Source: Treponema sp. (GTDB lineage: Bacteria; Spirochaetota; Spirochaetia; Treponematales; Breznakiellaceae). From it: 51,616 nucleotides of DNA. A program made the position numbers and the translations under genes. Shown piece by piece: positions 5,540 to 13,514 of this stretch. Location: the NCBI GenBank assembly GCA_031266075.1, contig JAISBS010000042.1, positions 1-51,616 of the forward strand. The letters run 5' to 3'. Below the pieces are notes generated by a model that saw nothing but the letters and a program-made list of their open reading frames with translations, made no database searches and was not told where the DNA came from. The stretch's first letter is position 1. Every line of letters starts with the position of its first letter.

Positions 5540-6237
5540 GCGTTGTACCGGTTTTCCTGGGTATCATCGCCGGAATGGTGATTGCCTGGATTTTGAACAG
5601 TCTCCTGGCCGCCAGGGTTGAAAATAAAAGCCACAGAACCGGGTTACAGGTGGCGGCGTACATCGTATGCGTTATCCTGGGGGTAGCGTTTGCCGCGGTT
5701 GGTTCGTTACAGGCGGCTATGGATGATTTTATCGAAGGCAGAATAGTATTTATTGAGGCCGCGCTTGATGAACGGTTCCCCCAGGCACATATACTGGAAA
5801 CGGGTATTGACGCAAGCGAGCTTTCGTCGGCGGCTGATACATTACAGGGCATAATAGACACTATCGATACCCGTGATGACGGCTTTTTTGAGCGAATACT
5901 TTACGCTGTTTTTTTGAATAAAGTAACCGGGTATGTATACGCGGCCAGGGACGGCGTTACGAACCTCTCCACGATGGGGAATGAAAACGGGGTGGTTACT
6001 ATCCGGTCTGTGTTATATCACTTAAAAGATATGGCGCTGAAAACCATGGCGCCCTATTTTATAGTGGGACACCTGGGGGTCCTTGTCTTATTGCTGGTTT
6101 ACGCCGGAATTTACGGCGGTATTGTGGTCTTCCTGAAAAAAGGCGGCGCGCTCTACAACAAATCGATAGTATTTGGGGATATTGCGCATAACAGCGACAG
6201 CGATAGCGACAACGAGAAATTCCAAAATAAAAAATGA
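5536..6237 (+). CDS. Membrane protein with large extracytoplasmic domain, last gene of PH-like operon
   Basis: The 233-residue protein has N-terminal membrane segments near residues 4-24 and 38-58, a soluble middle domain (about 60-170, acidic, with FIEAALDERFPQ and TLQGIIDTIDTRDD), and a C-terminal membrane segment near 175-200 followed by a short tail rich in Asp and Ser (HNSDSDSDNEKFQNKK). I recognise no family. The ATG overlaps the preceding stop (ATGA). A small hairpin just after the stop may end the operon. Confidence 0.68.
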   Translation: MSVVPVFLGIIAGMVIAWILNSLLAARVENKSHRTGLQVAAYIVCVILGVAFAAVGSLQAAMDDFIEGRIVFIEAALDERFPQAHILETGIDASELSSAADTLQGIIDTIDTRDDGFFERILYAVFLNKVTGYVYAARDGVTNLSTMGNENGVVTIRSVLYHLKDMALKTMAPYFIVGHLGVLVLLLVYAGIYGGIVVFLKKGGALYNKSIVFGDIAHNSDSDSDNEKFQNKK

Positions 6238-6242
6238 AGACA

Positions 6243-6262
6243 AACGGGTGAATTGCCCGTTC
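6243..6262 (+). terminator. Hairpin after the PH-like operon
   Basis: AACGGG-TGAATTG-CCCGTT. It is short and lacks a T-run, so it is a weak terminator candidate. Confidence 0.4.
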
Positions 6263-6321
6263 CCGCTCAATTGAACCAAAACGGGGGAAATTTGCGGCAT
6301 AACCGTCACCCGGCGCTCACC

Positions 6322-6350
6322 TTGAGAAAAACGCCGGTTCGATCTACAAT
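6322..6350 (+). promoter_or_regulatory. Promoter giving an apparently leaderless message
   Basis: TTGAGA (6322-6327), 17-base spacer, TACAAT (6345-6350). The ATG at 6357 begins six bases after the -10, and no Shine-Dalgarno is present, so transcription should start at or very near the A of ATG. Confidence 0.72.
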
Positions 6351-6356
6351 TCATCC

Positions 6357-7187
6357 ATGACTTTGTCGGAGCGGAACATCATGTTCAGGGCCGGAATTTT
6401 CATCGCCGCCGCTGCCGTGCTGCTGGCCGCCGCCGCCGCATGGGTGGTTATACCGGCCCTTCCCGCTGCCGGGGAAGCCGCCCGCCGCGCGCCGGGGATC
6501 ATCCAGTCCTTCATCGGGCAGTTCCTTGAACCAAACCCCTACGCACCGCTGGCCGCCATAGCCGCTTCGGCGCTGTACGCCCTCATTACCCTGATTCTCA
6601 TCTCGTATTTTTTTGAAAAAACCCAGGCCCCGGAGATTCTCTTTTTCGCCTTTTTTGCGGCTTCCTTTTCTTTTGAGGCAATCCGGTTCATGGCGCCCCT
6701 GCAGCAAATTTTCGCCGTTCCCCCCCTCTATCAGGTGATCGCGTTCCGGGTTCTGCTGTTCAGCCGCTACTTTGGCATTTTTGCCCTCTTTACCGCCAGC
6801 GCATACGCCGCGGGTCTGGAGGTTCAAAAACAGCGGGACATTTTTCTGATTATTACGGTGGCCGCTCTGGTTGTCGTTATGGGGGTTCCCATTGACGTGT
6901 TGTCCTGGGATTCCAGTTTCAGCATGATCGGCGGCTATACCGCCATGTTCAGAATGATCGAAGCGGGGACGCTGCTGATTACTATGGTCAGCTTTTTCAT
7001 TTCCGCCTGGACCCGGGGCTCCCGTGAATACATCCTTATCGGGGCCGGTTCGTTTCTGGTGTTTTTGGGGCGGAACATTCTTTTGAGCGCCGACACCTGG
7101 TTAAGCCCTGCCCCCGGCCTGATTCTGCTGGCCCTCGGCACCTGGCTGATCTGCACCCGACTGCACCATGTGTACCTGTGGCTTTAG
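6357..7187 (+). CDS. Polytopic membrane protein, unknown function
   Basis: The 276-residue protein is almost entirely hydrophobic, with about eight membrane segments (first near residues 10-32, last near 252-272) and short basic cytoplasmic loops. I recognise no catalytic motif. The overall plan resembles 7TM-type conserved membrane proteins of treponemes, but that is only an impression. It is monocistronic: a terminator-like hairpin precedes it at 6243, another follows at 7198, and the next gene is convergent. The ATG has no ribosome-binding site and sits six bases after a good -10, so it is probably translated from a leaderless mRNA. Confidence 0.75.
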   Translation: MTLSERNIMFRAGIFIAAAAVLLAAAAAWVVIPALPAAGEAARRAPGIIQSFIGQFLEPNPYAPLAAIAASALYALITLILISYFFEKTQAPEILFFAFFAASFSFEAIRFMAPLQQIFAVPPLYQVIAFRVLLFSRYFGIFALFTASAYAAGLEVQKQRDIFLIITVAALVVVMGVPIDVLSWDSSFSMIGGYTAMFRMIEAGTLLITMVSFFISAWTRGSREYILIGAGSFLVFLGRNILLSADTWLSPAPGLILLALGTWLICTRLHHVYLWL

Positions 7188-7197
7188 GGGAATTCGG

Positions 7198-7217
7198 GAA
7201 ACCCCGGTTGGGTTTTC
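7198..7217 (+). terminator. Hairpin between convergent genes
   Basis: GAAACCC (7198-7204) pairs with GGGTTTTC (7210-7217) around CGGTT. It has a short T-run on the plus strand and could serve the gene ending at 7187. Confidence 0.5.
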
Positions 7218-7275
7218 AGCGGGTATGCTTTAGGATTCTGCCGCGCTTTGCGGGGGATGAAGTTTTCGGCGTTTT

Positions 7276-7926
7276 TTACCGGGACATTAACTGTACTACC
7301 AGACCCACCGTGAAGGGCAGGGCAAGGTTGTCATAATCCTCCAGCGGCAGGGCCTCTACGGCCATGGCGGTAAGGGCGGCGGCCAGCGCCAGATGGAAAT
7401 CGCCGGAAACCCCGTAGGCGGCAATGTAGACCGCGGTGAAACAGGCCAGGGAACCCTCCACGCTTTTGCCGCAGAGGAAGGCGGGCCGCAGGCGGCCAAG
7501 GAATTTTCCCGCCAGGCCGGCAAAGCCGTCGCCAAAGGCCAGGGCGTAGATGGCAATGGAGGCCGCCGGGGCGGGGTACAGGAGCAGGGCCAGAAGAGCG
7601 CCCAGGCCCAGGGTTACGGGGCCCATGACAAAATGGCCCAGATCCCGGGAACGGGAAGCCATGCGGGTCAGGGAGGAAATGACGGGAACCCGGATGCCGG
7701 AAAGCCGCAGGGTTTCCATCAGGGTATAGCCCAGAACGCCCGCGGCAAGGATGAATATCGTCAGGGGGCGGTTTACCGCCGCCATGGACGGGCTCAGGGC
7801 AATGAGAAAATGGATCGATTTTCTGATAATTTCGGTTTTTAGTTCAAAAAAATCCGGAACCGGGGAGGAAGCCCCGGCCCGGAAGGAGGAAAGCGTCATA
7901 CTTTTTTGAATCAACATTTCATTCAT
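7276..7926 (-). CDS. Dolichol/phytol kinase-like CTP-transferase family membrane protein
   Basis: The 216-residue polytopic protein carries the C-terminal signature of the CDP-diglyceride synthetase/phytol-dolichol kinase family: ALAFGDGFAGLAGKFLGRLR, then GKSVEGSLACFTA, then EALPLEDYDNLALPFTVGL. These enzymes use CTP to phosphorylate or activate isoprenoid alcohols or lipids at the membrane; the exact substrate here is unknown. The start is placed at 7926 because the sequence upstream is not protein-like and a -10 box (TACAAT, minus strand 7938-7933) ends six bases before this ATG, with no ribosome-binding site. Nearby in-frame ATG codons at residues 4 and 10 are alternatives. It stands alone between a convergent and a divergent gene. 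Confidence 0.82.
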   Translation of the reverse strand: MNEMLIQKSMTLSSFRAGASSPVPDFFELKTEIIRKSIHFLIALSPSMAAVNRPLTIFILAAGVLGYTLMETLRLSGIRVPVISSLTRMASRSRDLGHFVMGPVTLGLGALLALLLYPAPAASIAIYALAFGDGFAGLAGKFLGRLRPAFLCGKSVEGSLACFTAVYIAAYGVSGDFHLALAAALTAMAVEALPLEDYDNLALPFTVGLVVQLMSR

Positions 7927-7932
7927 GCATAA

Positions 7933-7938
7933 ATTGTA
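7933..7938 (-). promoter_or_regulatory. -10 box six bases before the lipid-kinase-like start
   Basis: TACAAT on the minus strand. The -35 region is weak. The spacing matches the leaderless pattern seen at 726, 6357, 8639, 19956 and 35446. Confidence 0.55.
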
Positions 7939-8231
7939 GCAAATTTCGTGCCAAGTTCCCGCCGCCGGCAAAAAATTTTTCTTTTTTGATACCTGGGAGC
8001 CCATAAATCGTGGTTTTGCGGCACAGTGGGGCGCAAAAACCCGCAGGCGCGACAGGCTTCTGGGCGGCGGATAATGAAAATGGGGATGAATGAACCGAAA
8101 TACCGGGGAATGGGGCCAAAAAAGGCGGGCCGGAAAAACCGGGGGCCGCGGATTGTATGGAAAAATATACGCCGTGAATTCACAAATTACTATGTGTGGA
8201 ACTTCCGGAAATCCCGATTGAGTTTCCGGGG
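7939..8231. other. Intergenic region without a convincing gene
   Basis: Open frames exist on both strands (8026-8277 plus, 7923-8183 minus), but they are basic, low in complexity and lack ribosome-binding sites. I see no known RNA. The region leads into the tandem repeat at 8232. Confidence 0.4.
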
Positions 8232-8600
8232 ACAGCCTGCGGCTGCTTTTTGTGCGCCGGTGCGTACGACCAGCTAAAGCTGGTCTACCATCGTTTTATA
8301 CGCTGCCATTATTGTGCGCCGGGCGTGTGTTACCGGTATTTTAAGACAGCCTGCGGCTGCGTTTTCGCGCCGGTGCGTACGCCCGTCTAAAGCCGGTCTA
8401 CCGCTGTTTATGTGCTACCATTATTGTGCGCCGGGCGTGTGTTACTGGTATTTTAAGACAGCCTGCGGCTGCGTTTTCGCGCCGGCGCGTACGACCAGCT
8501 AAAACTGGTCTACCGCTGTTTATGCGCTACCGTTATTGCGCACCGGGCGTGTGTTACCAATATCCAATTAACAGCCCTTAACGGGCTGCTTCTTGTGCGC
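8232..8600 (+). repeat. About 113-bp tandem repeat, three copies plus a partial fourth
   Basis: Copies begin at 8232, 8346, 8458 and (partial) 8571. Each starts with ACAGCCTGCGGCTGC (a CAGCC-TGC-GGCTG hairpin), passes a GTGCGTACG palindrome and a CCAGCTAAAGCTGG-type hairpin, and ends near GCCGGGCGTGTGTTAC and TATTTTAAG. The fourth copy changes the first hairpin to CAGCCC-TTAA-CGGGCTG, still paired. No ORF spans the array convincingly. Confidence 0.85.
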
Positions 8601-8626
8601 CTCTGTAAATTGTCCGGCAAACTGGC

Positions 8627-8632
8627 TATACT
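8627..8632 (+). promoter_or_regulatory. -10 box six bases before the DUF4349 gene
   Basis: TATACT. The ATG at 8639 follows after six bases and has no ribosome-binding site. The -35 is poor (TGTAAA at 17-base spacing). It probably drives the four-gene operon 8639-12708. Confidence 0.55.
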
Positions 8633-8638
8633 CACAAT

Positions 8639-9685
8639 ATGAAAGGCATAAAAGATATTCAAATCAGATACCCGGCGGCGGCGCTTTGCGCGGCCATCGC
8701 CCTTTTGCTAGCGGCTGGATCCTGCTCGGCCAAAGAGCCGGCCCCGAATGCGGGCCGTTATGCGGGGGCCCCGGCGGTCGATATGAGTGCCCAGTACGGG
8801 AACGTGTTCAGCGCAAACGTCCGCCCCCAGGGGGCGGTGGGTCTGGATCGCGCTGTCCAGGCGGAAGAGGCGGCGGACGCCGGAGGCCCCGATTCGCCGG
8901 GGGCCGGGGCGGGGCCGGGGGCGGATGCGGAACTGCCACGGAAGCTGGTACGGCGGGCCAATATCAGCATCCGGGTGCAGGAGCCGGAAAAGGCCGGCGC
9001 GGCAGTTACCGATCTGATGGAGCAGTATGGCGCCTATGCGTCCGCGGTAAATATTTGGGAGAATTCCCGGCATTATACTATCCGGGTTCCCGCCGCTTCG
9101 TATACCAGCCTGCTTTCCGCCCTGGACGGCATGGGCCGCCTTCTCCACCGCTCGGAGAGCGCCGAGGACGTAACGATCCGGTACTATGATCTGGAGGGGC
9201 GGCTGGCCACCAAGCGGGAACTCCTTAAAACCTACCGCTCCTATCTGGGCCGGGCCGGAAACATTGAGGAAATCCTCTCCGTGGAAGCGAAAATCGCGGA
9301 GCTTGAGGCCGACATAGACGGCACGGGGAAAGAACTTCGCTCCCTGGCCAACCGGGTGGACTACGCCACGGTGGAACTGGAAATTCAGGGCCCCGAAAGT
9401 ATCCCCGCCTTCGCCGCTCCCACGCTGGGTGAACGGATCCGCGGGCTGTTTGGTTCACTGGGGGGCTTTTTCTCCGCGGCGCTGCTGTTCCTTTTGGGGA
9501 TAATCGTCTACGGAATCCCCTGCCTCCTTTTTCTGGCCCTGATCTTCTGGCTCCTCTTTGGCAGAATTGGTTTGCTCAAAAAACTCTGGCGTCTGGTTGT
9601 GGGAAAAAGCACGGGAAAAGGCGCCGCGCCTCTGAAGACCGGCAGGCCCAGGGACAAACAGGGGACAGGAGCCGCTGTAACGTGA
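8639..9685 (+). CDS. DUF4349-domain lipoprotein
   Basis: The 348-residue protein starts with a basic N-terminus and hydrophobic stretch ending in a lipobox (LLLAAGSC, Cys29), so it is a predicted lipoprotein. After a low-complexity Ala/Gly/Pro-rich linker (about 35-95) comes the DUF4349 core: RKLVRRANISIRVQEPEKA, ...GAYASAVNIWENSRHYTIRVP, ...ESAEDVTIRYYDLEGRLATK, then a coiled-coil (NIEEILSVEAKIAELEADIDG) and VDYATVELEIQG. A C-terminal membrane segment (about 275-315) and a basic tail follow. DUF4349 proteins are envelope-anchored with unknown function. The gene overlaps the next (GTGA) and heads an operon. The start has no ribosome-binding site but a -10 at six bases. Confidence 0.87.
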   Translation: MKGIKDIQIRYPAAALCAAIALLLAAGSCSAKEPAPNAGRYAGAPAVDMSAQYGNVFSANVRPQGAVGLDRAVQAEEAADAGGPDSPGAGAGPGADAELPRKLVRRANISIRVQEPEKAGAAVTDLMEQYGAYASAVNIWENSRHYTIRVPAASYTSLLSALDGMGRLLHRSESAEDVTIRYYDLEGRLATKRELLKTYRSYLGRAGNIEEILSVEAKIAELEADIDGTGKELRSLANRVDYATVELEIQGPESIPAFAAPTLGERIRGLFGSLGGFFSAALLFLLGIIVYGIPCLLFLALIFWLLFGRIGLLKKLWRLVVGKSTGKGAAPLKTGRPRDKQGTGAAVT

Positions 9686-10461
9686 GTTATTTATACGAAA
9701 CCCACCTGCACACCGTGTTGTCCAGCGCCTGCGGGGTCTCCGCTGGGCCGGACTATATCCACCGCTACATTGACGCCGGTTTTTCGGGCATCATCGTGAC
9801 GGATCATTTTTTCCGGGGCAATACCGCCATAGACCGCAGCCTGCCCTGGCGGGAATGGGTGAACCAATTCTGCCGGGGCTACGAAGAAACCAGGGAGGCC
9901 GGGAAACGGCTGGGACTGGATGTGTTTTTCGGCTGGGAGGAAACCTTTGACGGCTGCGACGATTACCTCGTCTACGGCCTGGATAAAGCATGGCTGCTGG
10001 ATCACCCCGAATCCCGGAACTGGACCCGGGGGGAACAGTACCGGGCGGTGAACCGGAACGGCGGCTGCGTGGTTCAGGCCCATCCCTTCCGGCAGCACGA
10101 CTATATCCGCCGGATCATTTTGTCGCCGGGCTGCGTAAATGCGGTGGAGGCCGCCAACGCGGGAAACCACGAACAGTCCTACGACGCTCTGGCGGCGCGG
10201 TACGCGGAAAAACTGGGCCTCCCCAAAACTGCGGGCTCGGACATTCACGATGCGGGGCAGTTTGAATGGGGGGAAATTTTCGGCGTCCGCCTGAATAAAA
10301 AGATAGACTGCATCGCCGGCTATGTGAAAGCCGTCAAAGAAAAAAACATTGAGGGACTGAAAATAAGCGAAGGCCGCTGTGATTATTCGGGGGATGAAAC
10401 CGTGTCCCTGCCGGTGGAAATCCGGGACGCCCGGGATTGCGGCGCCGGGTATACGGCGTAA
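9682..10461 (+). CDS. PHP-domain metal-dependent phosphoesterase
   Basis: The 259-residue protein has the PHP metal-binding motifs in order: ETHLHT (His8, His10), IVTDHFF (Asp41, His42), a Glu in FFGWEET, VVQAHPFR, and AGSDIHD near the C-terminus. PHP enzymes hydrolyse phosphoester bonds (for example histidinol phosphate or nucleotides); the substrate here is unknown. There is no signal peptide, so it is cytoplasmic. The GTG start overlaps the TGA of the DUF4349 gene, so translation is coupled. A GGGGG-type ribosome-binding site for the next gene lies just after its stop. Confidence 0.88.
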   Translation: MSYLYETHLHTVLSSACGVSAGPDYIHRYIDAGFSGIIVTDHFFRGNTAIDRSLPWREWVNQFCRGYEETREAGKRLGLDVFFGWEETFDGCDDYLVYGLDKAWLLDHPESRNWTRGEQYRAVNRNGGCVVQAHPFRQHDYIRRIILSPGCVNAVEAANAGNHEQSYDALAARYAEKLGLPKTAGSDIHDAGQFEWGEIFGVRLNKKIDCIAGYVKAVKEKNIEGLKISEGRCDYSGDETVSLPVEIRDARDCGAGYTA

Positions 10462-10473
10462 AAAGGGGGATGT

Positions 10474-11139
10474 ATGAAGAAGATTTTTTTCCTGGCGGGC
10501 CTTGTTGTTCCGCTGGGTATTTTGGCCGCCCAGACTGTGCTGCCCGGTTATCAGGGATTCTGGGATCGGGACAAAAGAATCACCGCTCTGGATATTCTTG
10601 AATATTACCCTGACCGGCTCCCCTATTTAAGAAACGAAATCTACGCCCGCTACGGGCGATCCTTTGTTACCAGGGCGTATCAGGACTACTTTAACCAGCA
10701 GGGATGGTACCGGATCCGAAGCAATTATACTGATGACTGGCTTTCCGGGACGGACAAGTACAATGCCGAACTTCTGCGGGCCATGGAACAGGCGCCTCCC
10801 GCCGCTGATACGCTGGAGCTATTGCTGCGGAATATTGAGTACCGGTCCGCCAGCCATCTTTTGACGTTTAACGATCGCGAAGTTATGGAACGGGACTCAA
10901 ACGAAGGGTACGGTATGTACAGCGGCTGGGGAGGAACTGCGTCAAGCAGGCCCTACTTTATTGTGGGCGACTGGGTGCTGACCGCCGGTTCTTCCTATCA
11001 GGGCCGCGTTGAGGTGTATGCCTACCGGCTTAACCACACAACAAAAAGAATCACCACCACGGCCAATGCGTATATGGACGAGAAGGTTCTTGAACCCCTG
11101 AGACAGGCCCGGGACCGGCTGCTTTCCCCGTCCAGATAA
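10474..11139 (+). CDS. Exported YARHG-domain protein
   Basis: The 221-residue protein has a signal peptide (MKKIFFLAGLVVPLGILAA, cleavage near residue 19-20). It then carries the YARHG-type motif LRNEIYARYGRSFVTRAYQD with YFNQQGWYR directly after (about residues 50-80). This domain is found in extracytoplasmic proteins and is thought to act outside the membrane; its ligand is unknown. The C-terminal half (about 105-221) has mixed alpha/beta character. AAAGGGGG precedes the ATG by about six bases. The stop is directly followed by the ATG of the next gene (no gap), so it is co-transcribed. Confidence 0.82.
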   Translation: MKKIFFLAGLVVPLGILAAQTVLPGYQGFWDRDKRITALDILEYYPDRLPYLRNEIYARYGRSFVTRAYQDYFNQQGWYRIRSNYTDDWLSGTDKYNAELLRAMEQAPPAADTLELLLRNIEYRSASHLLTFNDREVMERDSNEGYGMYSGWGGTASSRPYFIVGDWVLTAGSSYQGRVEVYAYRLNHTTKRITTTANAYMDEKVLEPLRQARDRLLSPSR

Positions 11140-12708
11140 ATGCTGGGCCCCGCGTTTTATCGCTCTGCGGGAAAGGCTGTTCCCCCTGCCGGAGCCCTGC
11201 TTTCGTTTGCGGTTTTTCTGCTGGTTTTGCGGGTCTGGGAAGGGCCGGGCGGCTATGATGTGTATTATTACGCCCTCCAGATAAAGGCGCTGACCCTTCA
11301 CGGCAAATTGCTGTTTTTTGATTTTTCCCTGGTTTATTATGTGTTATACCTGATAAACCGCCTGGTACAAAATCCTGTCCTCAGCGTCCAGGTTCTTTCC
11401 TCCCTGAGTATGGCGGTAATTTATTACTGCCTTATCATGATGAGCCTGCGCCGGGGTTTTTCCCTGTATAAAACAGCGGCGGCCAGCATCGCGGTTTTTA
11501 ATCCCGCGTCCTTTAACCTGCTGCTGGAATTTACCAAAAACAGTTTTGCCCTGGCCCTGTTTTTTCTTTCTGTCCTTTTATTGAGCGGCGGACAATATGC
11601 CCGGCCTGAAAGCGGGGACGCGGCGGAAAAGGGGGGCGGAAGATTTTTTCGTTCTCTTGTTCCTCCCCTGAACAAAAAGACCTTTTTCGGCATCCTTGCC
11701 GGCCTGGCGGCTGTTTTTTCCCACCGTATTATCCTGATCCTGATGGCGCTTTTTTTTCTGCACCGCGCCGCCGGACTTTGGAAAACCCGCCGCCCCCGCG
11801 AATGGAAGCCGCTCAAGTTTTTGATCGCCGGCAGCGGGATTCTTCTGGCCCTGCTGGCGCTCATCTTTTGGCGGAAATGCTTCGCCGGCAGGATGCCGCC
11901 CCTGGACATACAGGCCCCCATCCAGCGCCTTGTTCAGTTGAACGGCCACCGGCTCTGGATTGGCGAACGAATCTTTTATACCCTGCTACAGGTTTCCCTG
12001 CTTTTTGTCATCCCCTGGGCCCTGATCCGGCAGCGGCGGCCCTTTGCCCCTGCTTCGCTCTTCGGTTTTCTGGCCTGGGCGTTTGTGTTTCCCTTTCTCC
12101 GCTTTTCCTGGGACGGCCTGGGTTTCCGCCTCCTTATCATGGCTCCGCTTTTTGCCGCCCCCTGGCTCATAGACCTAGAGATGAAACAGGGGCGCAAAGC
12201 CGTTTTCCTGACGGCGGCGGTTCTTTTTTTTGCCGGCAGCGGGTTTTTCATCTCCGGGGCGCTGCAGTATCTTGCCCGGGGCAAGGGGCCCGATTACGCC
12301 CGCCATGAACGGGAACTGGATTCCCTGAAAACCCTGGCCGCGGGGAGGCGTATCATAGCCCACCGGGGCCTGGCGGGTTTTTTATGGTTTGAAAAAGGCA
12401 TCAGGAGCGAAAATTTTATTCCTCCGCCGGAAGAAGCAGACCGGTATCTCCGGCTGGTATATTTCTTTTCGCCGGAAACTTTTGAACCCTACCGCCGCGA
12501 TGAAGAGCCCCGGCCCCGTGTTCCGGGCGGCGGCTATACGCTTGTCGAAGAATATTTATGGCAGCGTTTTTACCAGGACCGGCGGGACATTCAATTTTTA
12601 AAATCCGAAATAAACCCCTGGCTCCCCCGGCCCGCGTCGGGTTTTTCGATCAACGAAAAAGTTGCCGCATTAATGAGTCCCGCTTCCGACGAATTCCCAG
12701 CGCCCTGA
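11140..12708 (+). CDS. Large polytopic membrane protein, GT-C glycosyltransferase-like
   Basis: The 522-residue protein has about ten membrane segments, starting near residues 18-34 and ending near 345-375, followed by a soluble C-terminal domain (about 380-522). The overall plan (a YDVYYY motif in the first loop, polybasic cytoplasmic loops, and a soluble tail) resembles GT-C mannosyltransferases or EpsG-like polymer proteins, but I see no decisive motif. It starts directly after the stop of the YARHG gene, with no ribosome-binding site of its own, so it depends on coupling. Its 3' end overlaps the convergent carboxypeptidase gene by 118 bases, which is unusually long. Confidence 0.7.
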   Translation: MLGPAFYRSAGKAVPPAGALLSFAVFLLVLRVWEGPGGYDVYYYALQIKALTLHGKLLFFDFSLVYYVLYLINRLVQNPVLSVQVLSSLSMAVIYYCLIMMSLRRGFSLYKTAAASIAVFNPASFNLLLEFTKNSFALALFFLSVLLLSGGQYARPESGDAAEKGGGRFFRSLVPPLNKKTFFGILAGLAAVFSHRIILILMALFFLHRAAGLWKTRRPREWKPLKFLIAGSGILLALLALIFWRKCFAGRMPPLDIQAPIQRLVQLNGHRLWIGERIFYTLLQVSLLFVIPWALIRQRRPFAPASLFGFLAWAFVFPFLRFSWDGLGFRLLIMAPLFAAPWLIDLEMKQGRKAVFLTAAVLFFAGSGFFISGALQYLARGKGPDYARHERELDSLKTLAAGRRIIAHRGLAGFLWFEKGIRSENFIPPPEEADRYLRLVYFFSPETFEPYRRDEEPRPRVPGGGYTLVEEYLWQRFYQDRRDIQFLKSEINPWLPRPASGFSINEKVAALMSPASDEFPAP

Positions 12709-13514
12709 GCCTTGAGGATCAGTTCGGGCCGGTATTCAAAATGCATGGTATCAAAATGGTACCACTTGCCGCCCCAGATAAACCCGTGCTTTTCAAATAT
12801 TTCGACGATGGCGCGGGGGATGGTATTTTTATACTCGCCGGCGCCGTTTTTTTCCCAGAGCCAGTAATGGCTGGGGCCCACCGCGATGTCTACGGCAATG
12901 CCGAAAGAATGGGGGCTCAGGCGGCTGGTTCCCGCCACCGGACGGTAATTGAAGGTTCCGCCCGGCGGAAGCAGATAGGAACGGTATTCCGGCCCCAGGA
13001 CTTCAAGGGCGGCGATAACGCTTTCCAGCTTTTTGTCTATGCCAAAACGGGCGCTGATCAAAAGCCGGGGGCCGTTTAACGAAGGCATCCACTGAACGGG
13101 TCTGAGGGCGGCCCGGATGTCCTTTTCGCTGCTGCCGTAAAGGGCTTTGAAAAAAATATCGGGCCGGAAGCGTCCGGGGTCTTCATTCGGGGCCGGCGGA
13201 TTCACCATGTCGCCCAGGGGATAGGGAAGGCGGAGCATATCTTCAAGATCAGGATCTTCCAGCAGGGTTTCAAAATCTTTTTGTTTTCCGTCATCATAGG
13301 GCACGACGGTTCCGTCGGGAAAGCGTATCCCCAGGCCGGGAACAATCTCGAAGGCCCCGGCATAGGCGGCGGCCAGAATTTCCAGATCCCCTCTCATGTC
13401 CGCACAGGCAAGGCCGGCGCCTCCCAAAAAAAGCAGCGCCCATATTATAAACTTAAAATTGCTGTTCCAAAAACCGAGGTTCCGAAACCGCTTCAACCAT
13501 TTAATTTTTTTCAT
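12591..13514 (-). CDS. M15-family D-alanyl-D-alanine carboxypeptidase-like protein (VanY type)
   Basis: The 307-residue protein has a basic N-terminus and one hydrophobic segment (about residues 22-40, FIIWALLFLGGAGLACA), acting as signal or anchor. The catalytic domain carries the M15 zinc motifs: SRLSPHSFGIAVDI (SxHxxGxAxD) and, near the end, KWYHFDTMHFEYRPEL (the second metal site). Such enzymes trim peptidoglycan stem peptides in the periplasm. It is the last gene of a leftward five-gene envelope operon; its start overlaps the sugar-transferase stop by 14 bases. The C-terminal 35 residues past the M15 core lie in the region that overlaps the convergent membrane-protein gene. Confidence 0.87.
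   Translation of the reverse strand: MKKIKWLKRFRNLGFWNSNFKFIIWALLFLGGAGLACADMRGDLEILAAAYAGAFEIVPGLGIRFPDGTVVPYDDGKQKDFETLLEDPDLEDMLRLPYPLGDMVNPPAPNEDPGRFRPDIFFKALYGSSEKDIRAALRPVQWMPSLNGPRLLISARFGIDKKLESVIAALEVLGPEYRSYLLPPGGTFNYRPVAGTSRLSPHSFGIAVDIAVGPSHYWLWEKNGAGEYKNTIPRAIVEIFEKHGFIWGGKWYHFDTMHFEYRPELILKAQGAGNSSEAGLINAATFSLIEKPDAGRGSQGFISDFKN

Noticed and set aside
7923-8277. Small basic ORFs on both strands between the lipid-kinase-like gene and the tandem repeat
   Set aside because: They overlap each other in opposite directions, have no ribosome-binding sites and look like random translation of Arg/Lys-rich sequence.
8232-8600. CRISPR array
   Set aside because: The repeated unit is ~113 bases with no short repeat/unique spacer alternation, and the spacers between hairpins are themselves repeated. 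No cas genes are present.
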